Part shown: positions 1 to 11,334 of the stretch, piece by piece | Layout: each line of letters opens with the position of its first letter | Position numbering within the stretch: position 1 is the stretch's first letter | Source: Ixodes scapularis | Lineage: Eukaryota > Arthropoda > Arachnida > Ixodida > Ixodidae | Direction of reading: 5' to 3' | Assembly: GCF_016920785.2 (NCBI RefSeq) | Contig: NW_024609835.1 | Location: 24,803,838-24,867,837 of the forward strand | Length of the DNA stretch: 64,000 nucleotides | Translations under genes and position numbers: made by a program | The notes under the pieces: model-generated | Seen by the model: only the letters and a program-made list of their open reading frames with translations | Told to the model about the DNA's origin: nothing | Databases searched by the model: none

Positions 1-2
1 TT

Positions 3-131
3 GGTAGGTTCCTTTCAGATGCGGTCGTGAACGTGAACTTAATGAGGACTGTTGGGTCGAATGAGCTTCAAAAGGCTGAGCGTGGAAAGGCTCTGAAAAA
101 AGCGGCGAAGTATTGGGCCAAAGTTATGTAA
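3..131 (+). CDS. 3' end of an unidentified reading frame cut by the window edge
   Basis: Frame 3 is open from the first base of the window to a TAA at 129-131, giving about 42 residues. The C-terminal part is basic and helix-prone (ERGKALKKAAKYWAKVM). I do not recognise the family. It could be the last exon of a host gene or the C-terminus of a transposase; in this window the second is the safer guess. The codons are less AT-rich than the A/T-rich DNA that follows, which is mild support for coding. Nothing upstream can be checked. Confidence 0.35.
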   Translation, partial: GRFLSDAVVNVNLMRTVGSNELQKAERGKALKKAAKYWAKVM

Positions 132-139
132 GATATATT

Positions 140-2400
140 TAAGTTTTAGTTATCTTTTCTTTTGCGCTTTGACAATTTATCCGCGTAACAAAATGGCAAG
201 AAAAGTAAAAAAAAAATATATACAACTTTTTATTAAAATATAACTAAACGAAATGAAGAAAAAAAAACGAAGCGAAAAAGTATAAAATAATAAAAATAAA
301 TACAGTACAGAAACGAAGGAGAAAGAAAAAAGAACTAATAAAATTGGAGGAGGGAAACAAAGTAAATGAGGTAGCCAAACTAAAATAAGAGGTAGGCCTG
401 CAGACGGTGAGGAACCGTCATATTTGTTCACCGAAGGCAGCAAAACACCGGGATTTCTCTTGTGAAACATAGAACTCTTCTTCCTGGAACAGCGGTTTGT
501 GCTTCAGATGAAATTTTAAAAACAAAGGCTTCTTCTGTCAGCGCTGATTGAAGCAGGAGCCTGAAGGCAGTCGCGCTTTCAAACAGTTCTGTATGAGAGC
601 GCGACTGTTGTCAAGAATAAGGTAAACATATATAAATGTTGAAGAGCAGGCAGAGAATAAAACCTTGGTCACACTAGCGCGGCAAACATTGATTTATTTC
701 ACCCGAAAAAAAGAAATCAGCTTTCTGCAGCCCAAGCAATCTTTCGCTGCAATGCTTGCTCACCAACGTGTTCTTTTGTGGTCACTCGGTAACAACGAAA
801 AAAAGCTTTAAGGCGGATAGCTAATGCCTGTTTCATATGTCCGTGAATAGTGTTAGTAATTTTTCGTTTGACAGGGTTCAGAAATGAAGAATGATCGCGG
901 AACATTCTAGAACATGCAGAACAATATCCGCTAATCATCTAGCTTTCTCGAAATATAATTTCTAGATCTTCCCTTTGAGTATATTGTAAGGAAGCAAAAT
1001 AACTTTGCTACGCTTAATTGTGCAATGTATCCCCTGCTTGCGGGACTGATGCTCGATTCCGTGAAATGAGTTATCCGAACGAGGTGAAAGGTTTTATTTT
1101 CTTTTCTCCCCCCTTCCCCCTCCCCCTCACACACACACGCAGGAACAATGGCAAAATAAAAATAATAAACAGGCCAACGTAAAACACGAAGAAGTTGAAC
1201 ATGATCAATTATGTTTATTTTGTTTAAGGCAATCAACGAAAACATTTTTTTTTTTTTTGCAGGGGCAACTAACACGAAAGGAAATAAATTCTCTATGTGC
1301 TTCATAACATTGGAGCGTAAAAACCAATGCAATGCCAAACGCACGACAAACAAAGCCTTAGGCTCCTACCAATCGCGTATAAAGGTATAGAATCCGTCTT
1401 CTTTGATCTTGGGGATTATATAAGATTAAAAGAAAGCATTGTTCACCAAATCAAGCGTGAAGAAAGACTACCCTCTATCAATTGCGTTGTATTTCTTTGT
1501 GGCGTCACATATTCTTTTTCAAAAACAACCTTCCCATCGTGAAAAAAAAAGTATTCGTTAATAAAAAGTAGGCAATTCAGATTATGTTTTGACCATACAG
1601 GATTGAAGATAAAAACAAAATATAAAGCCTGATTGAGATGAGTCATGTATATGAGCTGCTCAAAGACTTCGTTGAATAATGCATCGTTGGTGAAATAATA
1701 ATGTCTCCGCCGGCTCTCCTGGAAATCACCTGTGCTATTATAAATAGCTGCAGTCGCATTCATACATACTTCAAAAGGAGATTTTACTTCCAATACTTTT
1801 GGAGTTCTCTACTTTTCTCCGCTCTACCCAGTGTCTTATCTGTCCAATGTTATTATAGTGCGAATACGGAGTAGCGAGAGATCGTTTCGGTATCTATTTG
1901 GGTGTTCGCTGCTTTTATTCAAGCCTACAAGGAAAGAGAAAATTTCAGAAAGCGTCAAATTGAAGGTAAGAAAGTTGTGTGGAGAGTGAGAAAAAAAAAA
2001 AAAACGCATGATTGTGAACTTTTTTATGTATATTATTTTATTGGCATAATTTTGTCACGGAACACTATTTCAAGTTCTGACACGGTGCGTTATGATAATA
2101 GGAATACCTATCTCCAAGAAAATAAAGAAGCTTTAGAAAAAAAACAAAAAAACTTCAGTAGAAATTTGAGAAGGCCTTAGCGATCATACAATAACAACAG
2201 CTACATCACAAGAAAAAAGTTACTTACACGAAAAACTATCACAATATAAAGTCCCTTCTGAATCTAGTTGGCTGGGCGAATCCCACTTGTATAGGAACTT
2301 CCGCGTGTCAGTAAGAAAACCACACAATCTTTGTTAAATTAGTATTTTGACTTTATGTCACTACCAACTAATGTAGCAATACGCTCGTTTAAAATAATTG
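140..2400. other. AT-rich DNA without a supported gene
   Basis: This stretch is rich in A-runs and T-runs, with a pyrimidine-rich and CA-rich patch near 1105-1140. Around 590-690 a GC-mixed patch is followed by a TATAAA-like motif and an AATAAA, which could be a piece of an LTR or a 3' UTR; no matching partner was found. The open frames here, including a Phe-rich one at 177-470 on the minus strand, come from low-complexity sequence. Confidence 0.5.
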
Positions 2401-2409
2401 TTTCGACAC

Positions 2410-2698
2410 TGTTGTAATTAAGAAACTCCGTTTGAGTGAACAATTTACTCACTCAGACATCCAACTAGAAGACTATACATACAAGGCCAAAAACATTGCG
2501 TTCCAATCACCTCACACAGATCGTCCTCGTCGTCTTACACATCAGTCCCAGCTCGCGCAACAACACAACAGTACAACGGTGTGCCTTTTAGTGGCAGCAC
2601 CGATTACAATCAGATGCACGTCACGCGCGATCAATACAGGAAAGCAAAAGCGCGTATCAATACGACACTGCAAATCTAAGTCATGCTCTGATACAACA
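2410..2698 (-). repeat. 3' LTR of the gypsy element
   Basis: 289 bp, beginning TGTTGTAATTAAG and ending GATACAACA on the plus strand, so it has the TG...CA ends usual for LTRs. It matches 6595-6883 along its whole length with scattered substitutions. It is preceded by GACAC (the target duplication) and adjoined on the internal side by the purine tract. Confidence 0.93.
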
Positions 2699-2701
2699 CT
2701 T

Positions 2702-4089
2702 CCCCCCAAACAAGGTTATAACTTCCCGTACATAAGCCGATCCGGCTTGCGCGTGGCACGAGTGCTACGCCTAGGCACTACAGTTGACGATGTATCAACC
2801 GGTCCCGGCCGATGAGGCAATTTGAGTATTGCGCGGCGACACTTGCTCTGCACTTACATCAACTACAGATTGTGTTCGATCAAGTTCGACATGACGCTCG
2901 TCTTGTGGCATGTCATTACCATGCGGCAATTCCATGTGACAATCGGACATTTTGTCTGAATTATCAGTCACCTTAAATGAACGTCGAAGATGATCTGCAT
3001 GTAAGAACCGTATTCGTCTGTCTACAAAGACTGAGTACGTCATGACCGATTTCACATCGGGTGATTTTTCCTGGCAGCCATTTCACAAGTTCACCACGCA
3101 CAGTACATACGAGTCCGCGATCGCCTACGAAAGATACTCTCGCTGTGCCTCGGTGCTTGTTCGCGCTACACACCTCTCTCTCAGACTTTGCTTTTATCAC
3201 TGCCTCCATGTTTGGCTTTATCAAAGACAGCATTGTACGAAGTTTACGTTTCAAGAACAGTTTGGTAGGAGTCTTCCCCGTGAAGGTGTGAGGTGTCGTT
3301 CTGTACGCGAACAGAAAGTTGTCAACCCCGTGCTGGAGGGACCTCGGGCTTTTGCTTCGTTCATCCTCTAATAACTGCTTCAGCAGTGACAGCTTTGCCG
3401 TTTGAACTGCGCACCCTGCTGAGCCGTTCGATTGGGAATGGTGCGGAGGGGTCAGTGCATGCTTTACTCCGCTTGCCGACAATAAATAGTTCAACTCTTT
3501 CGCTCGGAACTTTGGTCCGTTATCTGAAACAACCTCAGCTGGAATGCCATGGCGTGCAAACAATGACCGCACTGTTTCGACAGTTTTCCGCGCAGTCGTC
3601 GATGTCATTATTATTACCTCTAGCCATTTAGAGTACGAGTTGACAGCAACTAGAAACATCTTGTCTTCCTTTTCATCAAAGTCAAGATGCACCCTTTCCC
3701 AACTGTCTGTGCACCACTTCCAAGGTGTCAGGGTTGTGGCCTGTTCAACAGATCTTGCGCTTTGACGAATTTTTTACCGCTTCACAGTCTGCTCCAGGCG
3801 ACTGTCAATCTCAGACCACCACACCATTGACCTTGCAAGTGCCTTAATTTTGGGCTATGCCAATATGCTGTTCATGCAACAATGACACTACTTCACTTTC
3901 GAGAGACTTCGGAGTCACCACTCGGTTAGCCCAAACTAGGCAACCGTCATCCACGGAAAGTTCAAATCGCCTAACGAGGAGAGGCTTTTATTTATCGTCT
4001 GCGGCCTGAGGCCAGCCACGCCATGTCATCTTGCGTACCACGCTCAGGACCGGGTCTTTTGTTGTTCCTCGCTCAATACTTTTTTGCAG
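2702..4089 (-). pseudogene. pol: integrase region of gypsy pol, with catalytic Glu lost
   Basis: The N-terminal zinc-binding area (4089-3770) is broken by stops; its HEQHIG histidine part survives. The core reads from 3692 in a shifted frame with HLDFDE (first catalytic Asp) and VVSDNGPKF (second Asp). In the third motif, SNGSAGCAVQT, a Gly stands where the catalytic Glu is expected. A downstream SH3-like stretch (GELVKWLPGKI) precedes another frameshift. The last segment (3055-2795, FVDRRIRFLHADHLRR) then runs to just before the purine tract. The protein is inactive by several independent lesions. Confidence 0.87.
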
Positions 4090-4626
4090 TTATCGGCAGT
4101 TCTTTGACAGGCGAAAAGTAAAATATTTCGCTGCCTCGCCCATTGTATTTGACAGTAATAGGCGCGACAAGCCATCGGCGTTGCTGATCTTTTTTTCTTC
4201 TTTGTACAGAATACCAAACCGAGAATTCGCTAGAAACAGGACCCAGCGATGCACTCGAGCTGCCGCTACCGCACTTGAGTGATGTTTGACATCGAAGATC
4301 ACCGTGAGTGGCTGGTGATCTGTGATCACATTGAAGTCGCGGCCATAAGGATACTTATAGAATTTCTTGATTCGAAATACAATGGCTAGAGCTTCTTTTT
4401 CAACGTGCGCACAGTTACGCTCGGCAGGGGTCAAGGATCGTGACGCGAACGCAAATGGTCGTTCTACCCCATGTAGGATGTGCGACTGCACTGCACCCAA
4501 GCCGTAACCTGATGCATCACACGTCAGCTGATTTGGCTTCGTTACGTCATACAGTTCTAAGACCGTGTCTTGGCTTAGCAAATGTTTACGTCGCTCGAAA
4601 CTTTCGCCACATTGACTTGACTACTT
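4090..4626 (-). pseudogene. pol: RNase H region of gypsy pol
   Basis: In the same frame as the RT remnant after one stop (4629-4627). The typical Ty3/gypsy RNase H signatures are visible: DASGYGLGAV, FASRSLTPAERNC, EKEALAIVF and the DHQPL motif, followed by the ISNADGLSRL linker. RNase H normally removes the RNA template strand after minus-strand synthesis. The domain itself is uninterrupted and close to usual length, but it cannot be joined to a functional RT here. Confidence 0.87.
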
Positions 4627-5375
4627 TCATATGCTGCCCTTACGAAGCAACTGGTGCAGGGGTTCTAGAACATTGGCTAGGCTAGGAAAAAATTTGGCAT
4701 AACAATTTATCATGTCCAAAAATGCCTTTAGCTGTTTTCTGTTTCTCTTGGGCACGATAACTAGCGGCGTCACCCAAGCACTATGCCTAACCCGATGCGT
4801 GACACCAGCTTTCTCCAAATCCGTTAGCTCGTTTTCCCCTTACTCGCGCAAGGCATATGGTACGGGTCTCGCCTCACAAAAGACTGGATTCGCATTATCT
4901 TTCGTTACAATGCTTCGTGCGAATCCTTTAATGGCACCGTAATCTGGCTTAAACACATCGCGGTACTGCTCTTTTAGTAGTTTTTCTGCATCCGCAGTTT
5001 CCATCTGTTCGACTTCTTGCACGTTCAGCACAACTTCGTGTTGCAACCATTGAACGGCGTCATGCATATTTTTCTTGATTTTTGAAAAACAGTCACGACT
5101 TAGGAGAGTCGGCATGCGTGCTTTTTTTTCATGTTTTGCAATCAGCAGGGGCAGGTGGTAACTTTGGTCACCGTAACGTACCTCAACCTGAGCTACTCCC
5201 TTTACGCCAATGGAGGTACCATTGTACACTCCGAGATTAACGTCCTCATTTCGGTACGTTAATTTAGGGAAGTTGTCGCCGAAGTCTTTCTCTGACATAA
5301 TCGTCACAGCCGATCTTATGTCTCATTTCATAGGAATTTCCTTGCCGTTTACCTTAATTTTACGATTATGGGGGG
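4627..5375 (-). pseudogene. pol: protease and reverse transcriptase N-terminus; the RT palm is deleted
   Basis: The pol reading frame begins inside the protease leader, right after the nested LINE. At 5322-5311 the catalytic Asp-Thr/Ser-Gly is changed to Asp-Ile-Arg, directly after an in-frame TGA, so the aspartic protease is dead. The frame continues through the linker to the start of RT, crosses another stop (4842-4840), and reaches the conserved WVTPLVIVPKRN. There it jumps straight to KAFLDMINCYAKFFP, a motif that normally lies downstream of the palm. The whole central palm, including the FxDD-type catalytic motif, is missing at about 4743. The frame is kept across the deletion. Reverse transcription cannot be encoded here. 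Confidence 0.88.
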
Positions 5376-5700
5376 CGGACCTCCATCATGTGTCATGCTT
5401 CATGCTTCTTTATCAAAGCAAGGTATTTGTTATGTTCTTGACCTTTATGCAGTGCTATCCTGTGTGCACTGTTGTGCTTATGGTTTTCATATGGTTTCTT
5501 AAGTTTCGCAACTTTTCATTATTCTGCCTTCGTGTGTGCCACGCTGAGTGATGCGCGGGGGAGGGGGGGAGGGAGGGGAGGGGAGGGGGTCGACGCCTCG
5601 TCAGGCATTTAGTTGCCTTTTGCGACGGCCCCCTAGACAACTGTCTGATGTATGTTGTCTGAATAAAACATTGAATTGAATTGAATTAAATTGAATTGAA
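5371..5700 (+). mobile_element. LINE 3' end nested in the gypsy element
   Basis: This segment interrupts the gypsy pol leader: recognisable pol sequence stops near 5371 and gag resumes at about 5701. It has a G-rich tract (5551-5590), an AATAAA at 5662-5667 and a tail of tandem TTGAA/TTGAAT units (5671-5700). Such tails mark the 3' end of non-LTR retrotransposons. No coding sequence is left, so it is a 5'-truncated copy. Target duplications could not be resolved. The clade is not determined. Confidence 0.72.
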
Positions 5701-5722
5701 TCTTTGTTCGCACGACAAATAG

Positions 5723-6556
5723 TTAGCAAATCTTTTTCAGATAATTATCGTGAACCTGGTGTACCACCTTTGTCATACACATTTTCGCGACATGACCTGG
5801 TTTCGAACACTTGTAATAGTTGCTTTTCAAGAAAGGACAACTCACTGGTGCATGCTGTCCACCGCATCTGTGACACGCACGAACAGCCTGTTTCCCGCTT
5901 CTTTGCTTGTCCCTCTTTCCAGGCTCTCCGCTCGCTGCCTGAGGTGCTTGTCTTTGTCGTACGTGCTCTTTGGATGACTTGGATGCTTCTCGCTGCCAGT
6001 TAACGTCCATGGCACTTGCCGTGGCGGTGTTAGGTAGCATTTCTCGCGTGTCTTTCTGCGCTGATTCCATGGCAGTGGCTATGTTGCAGACACGCTCCCA
6101 GGTGACCTCGTTGTCAGGCAGAGCAAGAAGGCGACATCGAATCGAGTCCGTCCGAAGGCCAGCAATCAGTCGACCACGGAGAGCTTCTTCCAAGAAACTC
6201 CCAAACTAGCACGTCATAGCGAGTCTCTTTAGCTCGACAATACACTGTGCGATGCTTTCGCTCGACTCCTGGTTTCATCGATAGAAATGATAGCGTTCAG
6301 TGACGATCGAACGTTTTGGCGCGTAATGCTGTTGTAGCACCGCTACAGGCTCTCCATACTTGATTTGGGTTGGCGTCTTTGGCAGTAGCAGATTGCACAG
6401 TGTTACGTAGGCCTTTTCAGCTAAGACTATTAAGAAGACTTGTAACTTCTTGCTTGCGTCGATTGCATTTGCGTTTACAAACAGCTCGAACCGTTCGATG
6501 TAGACATCTATGTTGCTGTAGTCATAACTCAGGCAGCTTCTCTGGATGGTAGTCAT
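5723..6556 (-). pseudogene. gag: gag of the gypsy element, with two in-frame stops
   Basis: Gag is the structural protein that forms the particle packaging element RNA. I place the start at the ATG at 6556-6554 (MTTIQRS), because the upstream frame runs through leader sequence. The N-terminal two thirds resemble a gypsy capsid. In-frame TGA (6277-6275) and TAG (just before 6200) interrupt it, and the same frame resumes each time, so these are point nonsense mutations and not frameshifts. The nucleocapsid part has one intact knuckle (CHRCGGQHAPVSC, spacing C-x2-C-x3-H-x4-C). A second knuckle has lost its first Cys (a Tyr stands in YKCSKPGHVAKMC). The product cannot be made in full. Confidence 0.85.
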
Positions 6557-6594
6557 GGTTGGCGTCTTGAGTTTATCCCATTCTCGTCGCCATT

Positions 6595-6886
6595 TGTTGT
6601 AATTAAGAAACTCCATTTGAGTCAACCATTTACTCACCCAGACATCCAACCAGAAGACTATACATACAAGGCCAAAAACATTGCGTTCCAATCGTCACAC
6701 ACACATCGTCCTCGTCGTCGTACACATCAGTCCCAGCTCGCGCAACAACACACCGGTACAACGGTGTGCCTTCTAGTAGCAGCACCGATTACAATCAGAT
6801 GCACGTCACGCGCGATCAACACAGGACAGCAAAAGCGCGTGGCGATCCGACACCGCGAATCTAAGTCATGTTCTGATACAACAACA
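6595..6886 (-). repeat. 5' LTR of the gypsy element
   Basis: Matches the 3' LTR over 289 bp. The outer end carries three extra bases (ACA, a slippage of the ACAACA motif) before the GACAC target duplication at 6887-6891. The inner end is followed by the primer-binding-site-like sequence. Confidence 0.92.
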
Positions 6887-7079
6887 GACACCTTCTTCTG
6901 AACTCCCAGAAAACTTGGACGCGCTTGCGTCAATGCATACTGCGCACTATAATTTGCTATTTCCGAAATGAACATGTCAGAAAACGCAAAAAGGAAAAAA
7001 AAAAGAAGAAAAGACAGCAAAACGTACAAAAAATAAAATAAAGTATCGATACGTGTCTCTGTAAATCATTCTTGCACGT

Positions 7080-7395
7080 CTGAATCGTGGTCGTTTAATT
7101 TTCCGGTCAACCTAACAGACAGGAATGCTTCCTCGTTCCGCCGCCGGCGCAGAGATGCGGACGGTAATTGCATTCTGCGGGCCGACGAAAGCTCGCCGCC
7201 GCCGCCAGCCGTGGAGGCCCAGCCCGGGCACGGGCTCCTTCCGACAAGCGTACCATATCGGGAACAGCGGCGCGTTAGGTCCGCCCCAACGCCTTCGCAC
7301 CGCGCGCGTGTCCGCCGCCTCGCATCGATCTCCGCCAAACTCTCGCTAGTTTGGCAAGGGCCTTCCTTCCCAAGAGGCCGTTGTTTGTATTAACA
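7080..7395. other. CpG-rich patch, possible promoter or exon relic
   Basis: A sharply GC- and CpG-rich island in otherwise AT-rich DNA. Both strands are open for 60-90 codons, as expected when stop codons are rare, and no frame resembles a known protein or starts convincingly at ATG. It might be a promoter-proximal CpG cluster, an exon fragment or a GC-rich repeat. Confidence 0.3.
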
Positions 7396-7399
7396 CACT

Positions 7400-10320
7400 G
7401 GGGCCGTCACAACCGCGGGTACTGCTCATTTGTTTTTTCTTTTTCTCTTTTTACTGCGATAGTTTACATTTGCGAGGTTTCGCAGTAGCTCCCGTACGTG
7501 TGAGTACGTTCGTCGTGAGCAGCTAGATTTCGCCGGAAAACTTCTCCACTGGGAAGATTTTGGAGTACATTTAGCAGAAAAATAGATATCTTCTATGTTT
7601 AGAAGTCAAATTTGTCCGGAAACAGTAAAGAACATTTTTCAGAAAAATATATCTTCTTTATTTAGAAGGCAAAATTATCCGCCGAATAATAACGGAACAA
7701 TTGGTTCGTTAAATTTAGCGGGAAAATTATAACGTGTTGTGAAAGGTCTTCACGTTACGTCACAGTGCGCGTCATTTCATGGGGTAGCGCGACGTCAAAT
7801 TGTAACATGAACCTCTCTTTTAGACATCGCGTGACCTACCGCAGTGTCACATGACGTAAAAGTGTCCCATAAATATTGTCCGCGCCTATCGCTAAAAAAT
7901 GAAAAATCCGCTAAATTAAAAAAAAAAAGGCAGTGTTGCTGTGGGACTGCCTTGCCTAAGCAACTCACTGTAAGGTTGACCGTTTCTTGCGCCCCTCCGC
8001 CCTCGAGTGTTCAGCGTTGAAAATATCGAAGTTATCGGACAGCTAGTTCATTTGACTTTTTGTTCAGAATAAAGGAATATCAGTGAATGATGTGTCATAT
8101 TGATTGTGGTGAATATACTGGCCTCTAGGAGGCGCCCAGCATGTTCACAGATTGCCAGTTTCTTTTGTCTTCTGCACGGTTCGCTTCACTAGGTAGTTTT
8201 AGCGGATCGCGTCTTACTAGAATGAGGCTGGTTTCAGGAGTTCCCACAGTGCCGTTCTGCTTGATGACATGTTTCCCTCGCTCAGAGCAGTATCCAGTGC
8301 AGTAGCAACGTTGCATGAATCGAACCACGGCGTAAATATTAGAAAACAGGAGAAAACAATATAATCAAGAGAAAAAGGATGTTCGAAAAAAAACATATCT
8401 GGCAGCATTTTTGACTTCACGTTTATTAGTGGCGTGGCCATGTATTAATGCAAAGCAAAATACTTTCATCTTCCTTGTCACAACATGGAACATATTACTT
8501 AATAATTACTTCGCTAGTCACTGAAAACTCAAGAATAGCAGTGAGTTATTCTGTTCGCGCTTCAGTGTTCGTGATTCATTCTTCAGCGTTTCTATTGGAT
8601 AAAGCACACACTCGTATTGGCTCCATGGCATTCCTTAGGTTGCCGTGGCCCTGTCCCCGTTCAAAGTTCCTGGAAGTGTCGGCGACCACGCTTCGTTCTT
8701 TAGGCTGCCTTTTTTAATTTACTTTTTGTATAAATTGTCGTTAAAGTTCAACTATTTGTGAGTTTTATAATCTCAAATCAATATTTCGTAAAGAGTTTTT
8801 TTTTTATTTGTTTACAATTGTTTGTACTGCCAAGTTCATGTCAAAGCGACCAAAATTGCTTAAGTCCAGACTAATTGATTAAAGAGGCACATAACTAAAG
8901 TTAGCCACGCGAATCAAATAAATACATTCACGGTTAATGTGCTAAAAGAACAAAGACCGCTCTGCTACGATATGTTTTCAGTAACGCTCACTTTCGTGTA
9001 ACAAATTGTCGTGAAGTTGATGGTAATGATCCGCGGGCACAGTTCCTGTACGGGTTAGGTGACAAAACTAGTAGTGCAAAGAAATAAAGACATTTTTCAT
9101 TTTTGGTATTCCGTTACAATCATTGAACTACTAAGAAGAATACTAAAATGTCTTTATATTATGTCATGCCGATGATTAAAAGAACAATTAAATAAATTTT
9201 GTGTTGGGATAAAAGATTTTAGATGGGGATTTATTAATTAGATATCGTTTAATGGGTCAAAAGAAAGAGGTAAAAAGTCAAAATCCTGTTTTTCGTTGCG
9301 AAAAGTTGAATATATAGCGGATTATTTCTTACCCTTTTTCCTCCGAAAGCTCTCTATTTTTTAATTATGTTGCAACCGCGGTTTCCAAACACGTCAGCCG
9401 AGCCCCGCTCACGTATGGGACACGAGCACTGCGTTACTCGGAAATATGCAGTCATTAAAGGTCAATCTATCGACAAATATTGGGATGCGTGTTCGTGGCC
9501 AATGAATGTCGTGACTGCAGTTTTCATCACGTGCGAATGACAAGTTGCATGGTGCGCCTAAAGATCACGATATGATAAAAGCTTGTAGTCATTCCATCCG
9601 GTTATCAAACACGTAACGACCAGGCGATTTCTTATTTAACTCTTTAGATGATAATTAAAGCTAAAGGTAGACGTTGAAAAATTGTTTCGTGTTTTTTTAG
9701 GGCACATAACACGAAAACAGCATGAGTAATTCCTGAAAATAAAAAATAAAAACAATCCCCGCTGAGTATAAGACCGTCAGGCTACTTCTCGATAAAACTT
9801 GTGTTCCCTACATTCACCTATGAAAAGCTATATAGGATAAAGTTAAATTTGATTATTCGCATTCATGTTGATTCGTGTAGCAAAAATGAAACTAACGAAA
9901 CAAGGAAAATTTAAATCTACTAACAGTTCTAACAAAGCCCAGATATGATGGAAGCGTCTAGGAATTACCTGAAAGAAACCGAACGACATGTGGTAGTCGT
10001 AGCCGATCTCTCGCCAAAAACTGCCCTTTCATGTCTTATAAGAGAAATGAGGCAGTCGTAGTTAAAAACGAGCGTATTGATGGATAGATACCAATACATG
10101 AAATAATAAAACATTGAGGACGGGTACAGAAACATAACTTTTTTCTTTTAGCAACAACACAAAATGACACAAAATTTAAAACTGCGCCCCAAAGATTTTA
10201 ACGTTCTTGAAGTGAGAAGAAAAAAAATGGGCGAAGGAGTGTGAACTTTACAATAAATTTGAAAGTTAAAAAACCACTAGCGTCACGACAAGGTATCAGT
10301 AATCTAGTCACCTCATGGTG
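7400..10320. other. Gene-free AT-rich stretch
   Basis: No frame resembles a protein. A degenerate direct repeat of about 45 bp lies at 7573-7617 and 7639-7681 (core CAGAAAAATA then TCTTC then TTTAGAAG). Otherwise I see A/T runs and scattered AATAAA motifs only. Confidence 0.5.
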
Positions 10321-11312
10321 TTAGGAATTTTACACCTGTCCTTGTCAGTGGTAATGAAGGTGCTGGAATGTTGTTGTTGACACCCCCATGGCAAATGAGT
10401 CAATGATTTCTTTCCCAAATCTGTTTTTTGTGCCCACGCAGTATTCTAGTATCAGAGAAATAAGAAGTACAGTCATTGCACGTTCGGCTGTGAACGACGA
10501 TTAGGTGAAAAGGCTCATTTGAAGTTTTTGATGCTTCCAAGTTTTGTTCTCTGAGTTGATATGTTAACGCATCTTCCAGTTTGTCGTAAGTACTGACTGC
10601 CGCAACTTGTTGCAATTGAATAAACCTTTCTTTGTTCTCACCGTACGAACTTTTTTACATGTTTAATATTGCACCTTCTGGAACTGTCTCTATCGTCTGC
10701 CTTTTTACACATCTGTTTAGCGCGAATAAGACATGAAAAACCACACTCGTATTGAACTTGCCGATAGATCTTAAACGGTGCGGGGTATTCTGCATGTATG
10801 AAATCACAGCCAAAACGACCTTTCTTATTGGCAAGAGCTTGCGGAATTTGTGAACTGAGAATGACCCTGTCATGGGTGGAATGAAGTAGGTCCGCAGGAA
10901 AGCCTGTTTTTATCAACTTGTCACTTCTGCAACTTGAGTCTACTTTCCGTGAAATGCCTACACGACTTAGATAATGAGGACTTGAAGAGCCATCTCACTA
11001 TGCCTCGCCTAGCTGTAAACTGCTTTTGAATCAGCACTGGTGAAAGGGAGGACTTGTTTCTCCAATTTCTCCTGGAAGTCTAAACAAAACACCCAAAGAA
11101 TGAGGGTGTAAACGGAAATCTAAGAATCGCAATTCTTCTTTTGGAAGATTTTTCCGCGTAGAAGTTAGTCCCACTGCAAAGTCTAAAAACTTGAAAGATG
11201 CTTTCAGCGGACACAACGTCTGGATAAATGACCAAGTAATCCTCGACATGCCTAAAGACAAGGTAGCCCTTAAAATACTTGTCCAAGGAATCTCTTCAAG
11301 CCCTGTTAACAA
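10320..11312 (-). pseudogene. Penelope-like element remnant (RT plus degenerate endonuclease)
   Basis: Penelope-like retroelements encode an RT followed by a GIY-YIG endonuclease. On the minus strand, 11286-11200 contains FRHVEDYLVI, matching the RYVDDYL catalytic block of Penelope RTs but with the first catalytic Asp as Glu. It continues with LPKEELRFLDFRLH in another frame. Farther on (10916-10638 and 10615-10400) come a conserved linker (CNIKHVKKF) and a decayed endonuclease with a C-x2-C pair (CNDC). Several frameshifts and stops separate the pieces. Its partner copy begins on the other strand within about 25 bp. Confidence 0.7.
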
Positions 11313-11334
11313 AAATATACGTCGACGTTTACTT

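Larger units (their letters stand above)
2410..6886 (-). mobile_element. Ty3/gypsy-type LTR retrotransposon, complete in outline but inactive
   Basis: Two near-identical direct repeats (2410-2698 and 6595-6886) bound the element. The 5-bp GACAC at 2405-2409 recurs at 6887-6891 as a target-site duplication. In element orientation, just inside the 5' LTR a TGG-initial primer-binding-site-like sequence (TGGCGACGAGAATGGG) starts two bases after the LTR. A purine tract (GGGGGGAAG) abuts the 3' LTR. Gag, protease, reverse transcriptase, RNase H and integrase follow in Ty3/gypsy order. All are broken by stops, frameshifts or deletion, and a LINE 3' end sits in the protease leader. The low LTR divergence suggests a moderately recent insertion. 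Confidence 0.93.

Noticed and set aside
177..470. 97-codon Phe/Leu-rich frame resembling a membrane protein
   Set aside because: It is the complement of an A-rich low-complexity stretch and has no start context or homology.
7066..7338. Possible exon in the CpG-rich patch
   Set aside because: No ATG-led frame with protein-like features; treated as a CpG-rich patch only.
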